NCBI RefSeq assembly: GCF_018156225.1
Contig: NZ_JAGTAR010000032.1
Location: forward strand, 1 to 63,961
Source of the DNA: Carboxylicivirga sediminis
GTDB lineage: Bacteria; Bacteroidota; Bacteroidia; Bacteroidales; Marinilabiliaceae
DNA length: 63,961 nt
Direction: 5' to 3'
Below are positions 1 through 8,394 of this stretch, one piece after another. Both the position numbers and the translations under genes were made by a program. The first letter of the stretch is position 1. Each line of letters begins with the position of its first letter. Below the pieces are notes generated by a model. That model ran no database searches, had not been told where the DNA came from, and saw only the letters and a program-made list of their open reading frames with translations.

Positions 1-41
1 TGGTAAAGCTTTTTTTTCATAACTAAGTATTATAAGACAAA

Positions 42-78
42 TAAAGGTAGCTGAGACAACGGACTTTAGCTACCTTTA
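42..78. terminator. Hairpin near the left edge
   Basis: Arms of 11 bp (42-52 and 68-78) pair perfectly around a 15-nt loop. It lies in front of the first complete gene and has no long T-run, so it may be the 3' end of a gene outside the window or an isolated inverted repeat. Confidence 0.4.
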
Positions 79-180
79 GGTTTAGTGCAACACGCCGCCA
101 TAGCGCATAGCAGACCCAGCAAGGCTTTGGGTGGGCAGATTCCCGCCTTGATAGTCTCGTCCTTTAAAAACTGAAAGATA

Positions 181-945
181 ATGAAGCATCTAGTTTTGAT
201 TTTAGTGGGTTTAACATTACTGTTTGGATGCCAGAAATCATCACAGGTCGTCAAAGAACCTTGGATTGATAAACCTGTTGCATCATGGCCTGATTTTGCA
301 TTAACCAACCAAATTAGTTTCACCGACACAAGCTATTCTGACATTGCCAACTCATTTCTCATAAATACAGGCTATGACACCATTGGTGTTTCATGTAAAC
401 ATCTGTTTATGGTTTTTGAAAATCAACTTGGATTAAGCAGTATTGATTTAGGGACCAAATTCAATAATTGGACGATGTACCCTAAAAACCATAAAGAGAA
501 AACAGTGACTGTAAAACAATTAATTAATAAAGACCCAAACGAACAGATTGGTCAGTTTAATACTTTGAAAACACGTGACTGGATTATTTTTGAATTAGAA
601 GATAACAGCAACCAGCTTTACCCATTGAAGATTAGATACTCACCTGTAAAAAGTAACGAGACAGTATATGCAGTTGGGTGGGGATTAAAACAGAAAGACA
701 ATTCAAAACCAGCCTTAATAAAACTGCAATGCGTCAAAAACCTGGGAGACTATTTTTATATTAAACCATTCAAAACAGACACTCATCCGGCAGGAAGAAG
801 TGGTTCTCCTGTAATTGATAAGAATGGGTACTTAGTTGGAATTGTATCAGGACAAGAAGGAAATCTGGGAGTAATAGGAGGGGTTAAGTATTTAATCACA
901 ATGTTAGACCAATATGGCATAAAACATAACAAGCCTGGTCACTAA
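181..945 (+). CDS. Trypsin-like serine protease-fold lipoprotein
   Basis: A 254-residue lipoprotein with a trypsin/HtrA-like fold, probably acting in the periplasm. The N-terminus is a lipoprotein signal peptide with lipobox LLFGC (Cys17). A chymotrypsin-like triad can be placed: His74 in SCKHLF, Asp133 in TRDWIIFE and Ser207 in GRSGSP, followed by DKNGYLVGIVSG, the usual strand after the active serine in S1 proteases. No PDZ domain follows. The gene stands alone and is more AT-rich than the 1.2-6.5 kb genes, with many aaa/aat/tta codons, which hints at an accessory or transferred origin. The assignment rests on the spacing and context of the three triad residues. Its substrate is unknown, and a non-proteolytic family member remains possible. 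Confidence 0.75.
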   Translation: MKHLVLILVGLTLLFGCQKSSQVVKEPWIDKPVASWPDFALTNQISFTDTSYSDIANSFLINTGYDTIGVSCKHLFMVFENQLGLSSIDLGTKFNNWTMYPKNHKEKTVTVKQLINKDPNEQIGQFNTLKTRDWIIFELEDNSNQLYPLKIRYSPVKSNETVYAVGWGLKQKDNSKPALIKLQCVKNLGDYFYIKPFKTDTHPAGRSGSPVIDKNGYLVGIVSGQEGNLGVIGGVKYLITMLDQYGIKHNKPGH

Positions 946-1190
946 TAACTAAGCGTTCTGGCTGGTTGAAAACCCAAGTCTGAACGTCCCGAGTGATTCT
1001 GACTATAGACTATTCAGCTGTTTTATCATACCACATTTTATTGGCTTCTCTCTGTACTTGGTTTATTCATTGGATGGGTTTGTTGCTCTGGCCAATTTTA
1101 ACCATTTTTAAAACGCAATGGCAGAAGGGGGTAGGTAAATGAATGTGGTTGAACACTGTTAGCTTGTCATTAAGTAAAGAAAATATCATC

Positions 1191-2567
1191 ATGAAAAAAA
1201 TCCTTTTAATCACTTTTTTATGCCTGTTGTACATGGGTATAGGCGCTCAGCAAGCTGCTATCTGGAATGAAACACCTGCCGAAAAGCAGGAACGCATGGC
1301 CTGGTGGACACATGACCGTTTTGGGATGTTCATCCATTGGGGCTTGTATGCCCTGCCGGCTCGTCATGAGTGGGTGAAGATGCGCGAGCGCATGGACGAT
1401 GAAGCCTATCAGAAGTACTTCGACTATTTTAACCCGGACCTGTATGATGCCACAGAGTGGGCCAGACAGGCAAAAGCGGCCGGTATGAAATATGTGGTGC
1501 TGACGGTGAAGCATCACGAGGGTTTTTGTTTGTTTGACTCGCAGTATACCGATTATAAGGTGACCAACACGCCTATTGGTCGTGATTTGGTTAAAGAGTA
1601 TGTGGAGGCTTTGCGCGCCGAAGGGTTAAAAGTTGGTTTCTACTATTCGCTCATCGACTGGCACCATCCCGATTTCACCGTTGACCGTATTCATCCTTTA
1701 CGAACCGACGATGCCAAACAGCTGAAAGCGATGAATAAGGAACGGGACATGGCTAAATACCGCAAATACCTGCATAACCAGGTGCGTGAGATTTTGACTA
1801 ACTATGGTCAGATAGATATCTTGTGGCTCGATTATTCATACCCGGGTAACAATGGTAAGGGACGCGATGACTGGGACTCAGTGGAGTTGTTGAAAATGGT
1901 CCGTCAGTTGCAGCCCGGTATCCTGGTTAATGATCGCCTGGACCTGAAAGATGTTAAAGGTGGCTGGGACTTTACCACACCTGAACAGTTTAAACCCAGC
2001 AAGTGGGTGGAGATAGACGGGCAACGTGTGCCATGGGAAACCTGCCAGACTTTTTCGGGTTCGTGGGGCTATTACCGCGATGAACATACCTGGAAAGATA
2101 CCAAACAGCTGCTTGTATTGCTCATTGAGTCGGTTAGTAACGGAGGCAACCTGTTGCTAAACGTGGGGCCTACCGCCCGCGGTGTTTTTGATTACCGTGC
2201 GCAGGAGCGGCTGAAGGCCATGGGGCAGTGGATGAAATTCAACGACCGCGCGATATATGGTTGCACCCAGGCACCTGAACAATATAAAGTGCCACCGCAT
2301 ACAATTCTCACCTATAATGCATCAACGCATCGTTTGTACATCCATCTTGTGGACTACCCGATGGGCGACCTCATACTTCCGGGCTATGAAGGTAAAATTG
2401 CTTACGCTCAATTCTTACACGATGGTTCAGAGATTAAAATGTCGACCAGGCGACATGGCTACGGACCAGCTCATGAGCAAAATGTCAAGGGTAACATTGT
2501 TTTGAAATTGCCGGTTGTAAAGCCTTTAACCGAAATACCTGTAATTGAACTGATATTGAATGATTAG
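1191..2567 (+). CDS. Secreted alpha-L-fucosidase (GH29)
   Basis: Glycoside hydrolase family 29, a retaining exo-alpha-L-fucosidase that releases terminal L-fucose from glycans. The ATG at 1191 gives 458 residues with a clean signal peptide (MKKILLITFLCLLYMGIGAQ), so I prefer it to the in-frame upstream codon at 1143. Family motifs are present: RFGMFIHWGLYALP near residues 43-56, the VKHHEGFCLFDS block around 107-118, and QIDILWLDY, whose Asp (about 214) is the expected nucleophile. GGNLLLNVGPTARG near the end of the catalytic domain is also characteristic. A short C-terminal beta domain follows. Export suggests action in the periplasm or at the surface on fucosylated algal or host polysaccharide. 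No SusCD pair or other carbohydrate gene is adjacent. Confidence 0.93.
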   Translation: MKKILLITFLCLLYMGIGAQQAAIWNETPAEKQERMAWWTHDRFGMFIHWGLYALPARHEWVKMRERMDDEAYQKYFDYFNPDLYDATEWARQAKAAGMKYVVLTVKHHEGFCLFDSQYTDYKVTNTPIGRDLVKEYVEALRAEGLKVGFYYSLIDWHHPDFTVDRIHPLRTDDAKQLKAMNKERDMAKYRKYLHNQVREILTNYGQIDILWLDYSYPGNNGKGRDDWDSVELLKMVRQLQPGILVNDRLDLKDVKGGWDFTTPEQFKPSKWVEIDGQRVPWETCQTFSGSWGYYRDEHTWKDTKQLLVLLIESVSNGGNLLLNVGPTARGVFDYRAQERLKAMGQWMKFNDRAIYGCTQAPEQYKVPPHTILTYNASTHRLYIHLVDYPMGDLILPGYEGKIAYAQFLHDGSEIKMSTRRHGYGPAHEQNVKGNIVLKLPVVKPLTEIPVIELILND

Positions 2568-2614
2568 CAAGGCAAATGATAATGATGGATAGCGACGTTT
2601 AGCATCTAATAATT

Positions 2615-3448
2615 TTACCTCACCTGCACATGGATATGGTCATCGTGCCGTACCGAGTGACAGCCCTGAAAGCGTATCTTTCTATTTTTTAGTCGCAGGC
2701 GTTGTGTCAGGTGAGGTTCCATAAACACTTTGTCCACTTCGTCGGGGCGCGTAAGGGCGTCCATCAGGGCACGAGTACCTTTTTCGGAGAATCGCAGCTC
2801 CTCGTTAATGCTACCCAGCGTCATATATTTGGGGGCATCGTAGTAGCTAAAGCCAGCTGTTATACATGCTTTGTATTGGTTTACCTCGCCTTTTCGGGGA
2901 CCTTCAAACACGCCGTAGCCACTCACCGACTTGCAGGCATCTATAATGTCACCCTGCTCATTTTCGTAGACCAGGCTCAGGTCAATCTTTTTACCGTCGT
3001 AGTGGCTCAGATGCGGCAGCATTGGGAAGCCGTCAATCAAGGGGAAGTTGGCATCCAGATAGCGCATTTTTACATCGGGATTGGTTTCCTGCAATGTTTC
3101 CGACACGGTTTTCAGATAGGTGTTTACCTCAGGGCGTACATAGTTACGATTCAAAATGATAGTCATATAGTTGGCCGGGTGCAGGTTGTCGTAGTGCTCA
3201 ATACGCTCACGGTCGAATAGCTTAGCCAACATGGGAGCTGTTACAAAAGTACCAAGGCTGTATATGATAAGAAAAGCAGCCAGTCCTTTTAATGGAAAAG
3301 CATATTTGATACGGCCGCAGAAAACAAACGACATCAGGTAAACGACTCCACCAATTTGTGTTAATGCCGTTAGCACTATAAACACAAGGGTGTGAAGTAG
3401 TATTTTGCCGCGTTTGCTCATCAATGATTTTGGATGTATTGATTGCAA
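2615..3448 (-). CDS. Membrane-anchored protein with LAS-type zinc peptidase motifs
   Basis: A 277-residue protein with two N-terminal membrane helices (about 18-42 and 52-72) and a soluble C-terminal domain. Two motifs recall LAS-type metallopeptidases such as M15 D,D-carboxypeptidases and M74 MepA: SHYDGKKID, which has the H-x6-D spacing (His149, Asp156), and HDDHIHV near the C-terminus (His268, His271, His273), which resembles the terminal HxH zinc motif. Overall similarity to characterised members is low, so a cell-wall peptidase function is inferred from motif spacing only. The start could be Met10, which gives the same membrane topology. The gene is monocistronic and convergent with the fucosidase. 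Confidence 0.6.
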   Translation of the reverse strand: MQSIHPKSLMSKRGKILLHTLVFIVLTALTQIGGVVYLMSFVFCGRIKYAFPLKGLAAFLIIYSLGTFVTAPMLAKLFDRERIEHYDNLHPANYMTIILNRNYVRPEVNTYLKTVSETLQETNPDVKMRYLDANFPLIDGFPMLPHLSHYDGKKIDLSLVYENEQGDIIDACKSVSGYGVFEGPRKGEVNQYKACITAGFSYYDAPKYMTLGSINEELRFSEKGTRALMDALTRPDEVDKVFMEPHLTQRLRLKNRKIRFQGCHSVRHDDHIHVQVR

Positions 3449-3573
3449 GATACCATTATTATTTTAAATGGTTGTGTGAGGCCTCAACGGCTTGAGTTGG
3501 AAAAATATTTTTTAAATGCGATTGCCGTGTGTCGTATCTCAATTAAAGAGGCACATACAAGTCAGCAGGTATT

Positions 3574-4002
3574 CTATAGACTACCAGAAAGATAGGCTTG
3601 TAATCGTTCTTTGATAAAGTAATTCCAACCAGCCTGACAGCTTTCGGTAGTAAACTCAGGTACCTTTGGCTTAAAGCTATCCAGTCCTTCACTTACCAGC
3701 GTTAGTTTTGTTTGCCCGGCTTCATGCTCAATATTAAATGTCACATAGCCCATGCCCCGGTAATGTTCGTAGCTCCATTCGTATTTAATCAATTGACCAG
3801 GAATTACTTCAACGATCTTCCACTTGTGTATAAACTGCCTTTCGCCGGCATCCACTTCAAATTGCGTGGTGAAACCTATTTCAGCTTTAAAAGCAGGAAT
3901 ATTTTCGAAGAACCACTGACGCATCTGTTTAAGCTGTGTAATGGCATTCCACACAGTTTCGGGCTTCACCGGGTAAACTTCGGATATAGTAATTGCTAAC
4001 AT
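3574..4002 (-). CDS. SRPBCC (START/AHSA1-like) domain protein
   Basis: A small cytosolic protein of 142 residues with the SRPBCC helix-grip fold. It begins with the typical strand and 'VYPVKPETVWNAIT', then LKQMRQWF, and ends in a long amphipathic helix with GWNYFIKERLQAYL. Such proteins bind hydrophobic ligands or assist other proteins; the ligand here is unknown. I take the ATG at 4002, which leaves a 1-nt gap after the stop of the upstream membrane gene and implies translational coupling. A TTG at 4014 would overlap that gene by 11 nt. The pair is probably expressed from the promoter at 4533-4563. Confidence 0.8.
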   Translation of the reverse strand: MLAITISEVYPVKPETVWNAITQLKQMRQWFFENIPAFKAEIGFTTQFEVDAGERQFIHKWKIVEVIPGQLIKYEWSYEHYRGMGYVTFNIEHEAGQTKLTLVSEGLDSFKPKVPEFTTESCQAGWNYFIKERLQAYLSGSL

Positions 4003-4003
4003 G

Positions 4004-4528
4004 TTAATAGCCAATTTTTGTTAGTGCTTCAGAGAGTGTGATGTGGTAGCCGGTAATGGTATAGCCATGAATACTATTGGCAACCATCGCTATAAGTATT
4101 GCCATTAGATTTATCGTTAATAGTGATGAGTTACCTGCATTAAACTTCTGCCGAATATATGGCATGTTGAGGACAATAATTAAGGCAGATACAATAAGTA
4201 AGATGAGACCACCGCCGAATATGCCTTCAAGATTGGTTGCCAGCATAAACGGAAAAATGCTAATGTAATAGTAAAACGCTACCCAAAGCACCCATCCCCA
4301 GACCTTTCGTATGAAAAAACCAATAGCACTTAAAAGTATCATAACAGGAGGAACGAAGCGGCCCAATACTACCTCAAGCCTGATGCTATCCAGCCAGCCT
4401 AAACGTATATTTTGCATTTGCTGAACAGTGTCTATATAATCAATATGGTAGTATATCCTGTATATAAGAAAGGCAAGGACTAATAGAAAGGGAATGTATA
4501 GAAGGACTGGTTTTAGCATCTTGGTCAT
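4004..4528 (-). CDS. Polytopic membrane protein of unknown function
   Basis: A 174-residue hydrophobic protein with about five predicted membrane helices (roughly 7-24, 56-73, 75-93, 97-118 and 133-152). I recognise no catalytic motif. It is the first gene of a two-gene operon with the SRPBCC protein, so the two may work together at the membrane, but that is only inferred from the 1-nt spacing. Confidence 0.7.
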   Translation of the reverse strand: MTKMLKPVLLYIPFLLVLAFLIYRIYYHIDYIDTVQQMQNIRLGWLDSIRLEVVLGRFVPPVMILLSAIGFFIRKVWGWVLWVAFYYYISIFPFMLATNLEGIFGGGLILLIVSALIIVLNMPYIRQKFNAGNSSLLTINLMAILIAMVANSIHGYTITGYHITLSEALTKIGY

Positions 4529-4532
4529 AACT

Positions 4533-4563
4533 CAAAATTACAACTTTGTGGCTTAACACCAAA
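4533..4563 (-). promoter_or_regulatory. Promoter of the membrane protein-SRPBCC operon
   Basis: On the minus strand a -7 box TAATTTTG (4533-4540) is preceded, 19 bp upstream, by a TTTG -33 element (4559-4562). This is the Bacteroidota sigma-ABfr pattern, placed only a few bases in front of the start codon at 4528. Confidence 0.6.
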
Positions 4564-4600
4564 GCGTTACGTGTTTATGCAGCCACTTTTAAAAAAATTA

Positions 4601-4608
4601 TATCTTTG
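4601..4608 (+). promoter_or_regulatory. -7 box upstream of the acyl-CoA synthetase gene
   Basis: TATCTTTG is a perfect match to the Bacteroidota TAnnTTTG -7 element, 40 bp upstream of the ATG at 4649. No clear TTG at -33 is visible. It is divergent from the promoter at 4533-4563. Confidence 0.6.
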
Positions 4609-4648
4609 TTGGTTGAGTTTGAGTGGAAAAATCCGATAAATCAGTTTT

Positions 4649-6463
4649 ATGGAGATTAAAAGGACGTTTGATTTGCTGGCTAATCTTAAGCAGGATAGTA
4701 GCAAGGAAGATATATTGTGTGCCAAGCGCGATGGCGATTGGGTGAAATTTAGTGTTAAAGAATACAGCGAGCAGGCACGTTTATTTAGTTACGGGCTGCT
4801 GGCCAAAGGTTTTCAAAAGGGTGATAAAATAGCCACCGTTTCCAATAACCGTCCCGAGTGGAATTTTGTGGATATGGGTATGTCGATGATAGGTGTGGTA
4901 CATGTGCCTATTTACCCAACCATCTCCGATGAGGAGTACCGGTACATACTCGAGCACAGTGATGCCCGCATGCTCATAGTGTCTGATATTATCTTGTACA
5001 GGCGCCTGAAAGTGATTGCCGACGAAATTGACAGCATCCAGGAAGTTTATACCTTCAACGATATCAAAGATGCGGCCAACTGGAGCGAGATAATTGAGCT
5101 GGGCGAACAGGAACGTATTCAGCGTAAAGAAGAGTTCAAAGCTATTCGGGATGGTATCTCTGAAGATGACATGGTGTCTATTATCTACACATCGGGCACC
5201 ACAGGAAACCCCAAGGGCGTGATGCTCAGCCATAAGAATTTCATGAGTAATATGAAGGATGCTATTCCACGTTATCCTTTATCAAGCAATGATAAGGTGC
5301 TCAGCTTCCTGCCTCTCTGTCATGTGTATGAGCGCATGATCAACTACCTGTATCAGGCCAATGGGTGTAGCATCTATTATGCCGAGAACCTTGGCACGAT
5401 AGCTCGTGATTTAAAAGAAATTCAAGCCAATGCCTTTGTGACAGTGCCGCGTGTAATTGAGCGCATCTACGATAAGCTGGTGTCGAAAGGCAACGACCTG
5501 TCTGGTGTTCAAAAGGCTGTATTTTTCTGGGCCATGCGCCTGGGCGAACGTTATCGCACTAATGGCAATAACTACCCTTTGTATGCGGCTAAGCTTAAAC
5601 TGGCACGTAAGCTGGTTTTCTCGAAGTGGCAAAAGGCTTTTGGCGGGCACCTACGTTTTGTGGTGAGCGGTGGAGCTGCCCTGCAGCCGCGATTAAGCCG
5701 TTTGTTCTTCGCGGCCGGTATTCCATTGATGGAAGGTTATGGATTGACGGAGACATCGCCGGTGCTGGCCTCTAATTATACCGAAGAAAGCGGTAACCTG
5801 ATGATAGGTACCGTAGGAACCGTTTTTGATAGTGTTGAGGTGTCTATCGATGATGATGGCGAGATATTAGCCAAAGGTCCTAACATTATGATGGGCTATT
5901 ATAAAGATGAAAAAACCACCGCCGAAGTGATTGATAAGGATGGTTGGTTTCACACGGGCGATATTGGCACCCTAGTCAAGGGTAAGTTCTTGAAAATTAC
6001 CGACCGCAAAAAAGAAATGTTCAAGCTCTCAAGTGGTAAATACATTGCACCCCAATCCATTGAGAACCTGCTGAAGGAATCAGATTTTATTGAGCAGGCC
6101 ATTATTGTTGGCGAGAGTGAAAAGTATGCTGGTGCGTTGCTGTCACCTAATTTTGAGTATCTGCATATGTGGGCACATGACCATAAGGTGCATTTCCGCG
6201 ATAATGAAGAGCTGATTCAGGATGAAAAGGTGCTGGCCGTGTTTCGTAAAGAAGTGATGCGATACAATAAAATGCTTGGCAAGCACGAAGAAATTAAGCG
6301 TTTCAGGTTGGTGCATGAGGCCTGGACTTCAGCAACCGGTGAATTATCACCAACACTAAAGCTGCGTCGCCGAATAATCTATCGTAAATATGCTGATATA
6401 TTACGCGAGATGTATGCCTATGGTGAAAATGAAGAGAATAAAGGCTCGATTAAGTTTAGTTAA
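4649..6463 (+). CDS. Long-chain fatty acid-CoA ligase (AMP-forming)
   Basis: A 604-residue ANL-superfamily adenylate-forming enzyme, the usual length for bacterial long-chain acyl-CoA synthetases. The P-loop motif YTSGTTGNPKGV spans residues 180-191. The substrate motif EGYGLTETSPV and the hinge region GWFHTGDIGTL ... KITDRKKEMFKLSSGKY are intact, and a C-terminal lysine-containing lid (SATGELSPTLKLRR) is present. It should activate fatty acids with ATP and CoA for phospholipid remodelling or oxidation at the inner face of the membrane. It is monocistronic, with its own promoter and a terminator. The fadD name would fit the family, but chain-length specificity cannot be read from sequence. 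Confidence 0.93.
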   Translation: MEIKRTFDLLANLKQDSSKEDILCAKRDGDWVKFSVKEYSEQARLFSYGLLAKGFQKGDKIATVSNNRPEWNFVDMGMSMIGVVHVPIYPTISDEEYRYILEHSDARMLIVSDIILYRRLKVIADEIDSIQEVYTFNDIKDAANWSEIIELGEQERIQRKEEFKAIRDGISEDDMVSIIYTSGTTGNPKGVMLSHKNFMSNMKDAIPRYPLSSNDKVLSFLPLCHVYERMINYLYQANGCSIYYAENLGTIARDLKEIQANAFVTVPRVIERIYDKLVSKGNDLSGVQKAVFFWAMRLGERYRTNGNNYPLYAAKLKLARKLVFSKWQKAFGGHLRFVVSGGAALQPRLSRLFFAAGIPLMEGYGLTETSPVLASNYTEESGNLMIGTVGTVFDSVEVSIDDDGEILAKGPNIMMGYYKDEKTTAEVIDKDGWFHTGDIGTLVKGKFLKITDRKKEMFKLSSGKYIAPQSIENLLKESDFIEQAIIVGESEKYAGALLSPNFEYLHMWAHDHKVHFRDNEELIQDEKVLAVFRKEVMRYNKMLGKHEEIKRFRLVHEAWTSATGELSPTLKLRRRIIYRKYADILREMYAYGENEENKGSIKFS

Positions 6464-6495
6464 TTGGCTAGCATGAAATAGGTAATGTAATGATT

Positions 6496-6523
6496 GCCCT
6501 GGGAGTATTCCCGGGGCTTTCTT
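6496..6523 (+). terminator. Rho-independent terminator after the acyl-CoA synthetase
   Basis: A 9-bp stem (6496-6504 with 6509-6517, one G-T wobble) and a 4-nt loop are followed by a T-rich tail, 32 bp after the stop codon. Confidence 0.8.
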
Positions 6524-6574
6524 ATAATAGCCTTATGTACAGCTTGAGGTGATAAGTTGTCTGGGCTTAACTGC

Positions 6575-7153
6575 CTATTTTCCCTTCCGGAGCGGAATCG
6601 GATTCTTTTGTCCTAAAGCGCGTGTTCTGAAAACACCCGAGTTGGCCAGGCGAATATCTTCCACCGTATAGAAGGCTTTGGGGTTAAACTTCTTTATAAT
6701 CTGGGTTACTTCCGTGATGTCTTTTCGTTTAAGCACGCAGTATATGATGTTTACATGGCCTTTACTGCCATAAGCATTCATGTATGTAACACCGTAGCCG
6801 GCATCACTTAGGTTTTGGATTAGTTCAGTGCCGGGCTTTTGGGTTGTAATGCGAATGTTGACATAACCCAGAGCCAAACGTTCCTCTATTTTTAAACCCA
6901 CAAAGTTACCCATGGCAAATCCGCCTGCATAGGCAATAAAATACAGCCAGTTATCCAGGTTTTGAAACACTTTGGACATGGCCAGCAGCCAGATCAGGAT
7001 TTCGAAAAAGCCCAGTATGGGAGCCAGCAGTTTCAGGCCTTTGGAAATAAATACAATGCGTAAAGTGCCAATGGTCACATCAGCTACTCTTGACAGAAAT
7101 ATTAAAAGTGGGATGGCAATATAGGTGACGGTAAAACTGTCTAAGGCCGACAT
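6575..7153 (-). CDS. DUF2179 / UPF0316 membrane protein
   Basis: A 192-residue protein with three N-terminal membrane helices (about 10-30, 38-58 and 64-85) and a cytosolic DUF2179 domain (about 95-170). The domain contains the ferredoxin-like region 'INIRITTQKPG' through 'VLKRKDITEVTQIIKKFNPKAF' in spirit, with the family's characteristic AFYTVEDIR near the end. UPF0316 proteins are widespread and of unknown function; the soluble domain is shared with the YitT family. It lies 79 nt downstream of the cysteine desulfurase on the same strand and may be read through from it. The assignment to family is secure, the role is not. Confidence 0.85.
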   Translation of the reverse strand: MSALDSFTVTYIAIPLLIFLSRVADVTIGTLRIVFISKGLKLLAPILGFFEILIWLLAMSKVFQNLDNWLYFIAYAGGFAMGNFVGLKIEERLALGYVNIRITTQKPGTELIQNLSDAGYGVTYMNAYGSKGHVNIIYCVLKRKDITEVTQIIKKFNPKAFYTVEDIRLANSGVFRTRALGQKNPIPLRKGK

Positions 7154-7231
7154 GATGAAGTATTATATGGGATTAATAAATTACTGAACAAAAATTATGC
7201 TGTCCGTTATCGTATTAAAAAAACCTTGACG

Positions 7232-8383
7232 CTATTGCGTTCGCGAAGCTAAGTACTTTTTTATAATTTTAAGGGTATAAGCTATGTCATTTTTTCGTGT
7301 ATGAATTCCTAAACTTATCCTGAGGGTTTCTTTTGCTGCTTTATCAGATAGTCCGATTGATTTTAAAACCCGCGAAGGTTTGTCTTGATGGGTGCTGCAT
7401 GCCGAGCCTGATGACACTGAAATTCCATAATAATCCAATAGCATCATCGACTCTTTGCTGCTCACATTGGGGATGGTAGCGCTAATTGTATTTGGCAGAC
7501 AGTTTTCAGATGGCGAATTGATAATGATACCAGGTACAGCTGAACGTAATTGGTCCGCCAATAGCTCCTTTAGTTGCTTTATACGTTGAGTGTGGGAGAG
7601 AAGCTTTGGAACGTCGGTACAGGCTTTCCCAAATCCTGCGATATTATGAACGGATTCTGTTCCTGCACGCATCCCTTCTTCCTGATGCCCTCCGTGAATA
7701 AAAGGAGCAAGCGGACTGCTAATTCTTGCGTATAATGCACCAACACCTTTGGGACCATATAGTTTATGGGCTGAAAATGTGGCATAATCAACTCCTAATG
7801 CTTTTACATCGATAGGTATTTTTCCAAATGCCTGCACACAATCCGATAGGGTAAGGATATTATTTTTATGGGCCAGGGCGGATATTTCTGTTATGTTTTG
7901 TATGCTTCCTATTTCGTTATTTGCCAGCATGCAGCATATCAAAAAGGTGTCATTATCAATTAGTTTTTCTATTTCTTTAGCCGAAACAAAACCAAATTTA
8001 TCGACTGAGCAATATTCCACAATAATGCCTTTTGGTTTCAAAAACTCGAGCGTATTCGCTATTGATGGATGCTCGATAGGTGATGAGATAATTTTCCTCT
8101 TTTCCGGGTAGAAATGGTTGCTTAAAGTTTGAAGAACTGCGTTGTTGGATTCAGTTGCACATCCTGTAAAATAGGTTTCGTGTGTATGGGCATTAATGGC
8201 CTTGGCAACTTGCTCACGTGCTTGTTCAATAATCTGGCTGGCAACTTTTCCACTTCGGTAGCCCGATGAAGGATTGCCCCAATGGCGTTTAAGAACACGG
8301 TTCATGGTTTTTCTGACAGAGTAGCTCACTCGGGTTGTGGCATTATTGTCGAGATAAACCTTTCGTCTCAAAAAGTTTAGCAT
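7232..8383 (-). CDS. Cysteine desulfurase (NifS/IscS family)
   Basis: A PLP enzyme of 383 residues that removes sulfur from L-cysteine to form a protein-bound persulfide. The internal aldimine lysine is Lys207 in SAHKLYGPKG. His105 (SPIEHPS) stacks on PLP, Asp181 binds its nitrogen, and the catalytic cysteine is Cys329 in SSGSACST, in the longer-loop class I arrangement. RAGTESVHNI is also typical. No IscU, SufB or ferredoxin gene is near. Instead the gene follows the duplicated C_GCAxxG_C_C gene with an 11-nt gap, so its sulfur may be passed to that cysteine-rich partner or to tRNA modification. iscS/nifS cannot be distinguished from the sequence alone. Confidence 0.92.
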   Translation of the reverse strand: MLNFLRRKVYLDNNATTRVSYSVRKTMNRVLKRHWGNPSSGYRSGKVASQIIEQAREQVAKAINAHTHETYFTGCATESNNAVLQTLSNHFYPEKRKIISSPIEHPSIANTLEFLKPKGIIVEYCSVDKFGFVSAKEIEKLIDNDTFLICCMLANNEIGSIQNITEISALAHKNNILTLSDCVQAFGKIPIDVKALGVDYATFSAHKLYGPKGVGALYARISSPLAPFIHGGHQEEGMRAGTESVHNIAGFGKACTDVPKLLSHTQRIKQLKELLADQLRSAVPGIIINSPSENCLPNTISATIPNVSSKESMMLLDYYGISVSSGSACSTHQDKPSRVLKSIGLSDKAAKETLRISLGIHTRKNDIAYTLKIIKKYLASRTQ

Positions 8384-8394
8384 AAAGCTGGCTT

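Noticed and set aside
60-180. Possible integron attC-like or repeat sequence before the trypsin-like lipoprotein
   Set aside because: No complete R' and R'' boxes flank a cassette, and no integrase is seen.
1143-1190. Upstream in-frame extension of the fucosidase gene
   Set aside because: The 16 extra residues lack signal character; the signal peptide begins at the ATG at 1191.
2702-3220. 172-residue open frame antisense to the LAS-type gene
   Set aside because: It is a shadow frame: the opposite-strand protein has zinc motifs, membrane helices and normal composition.
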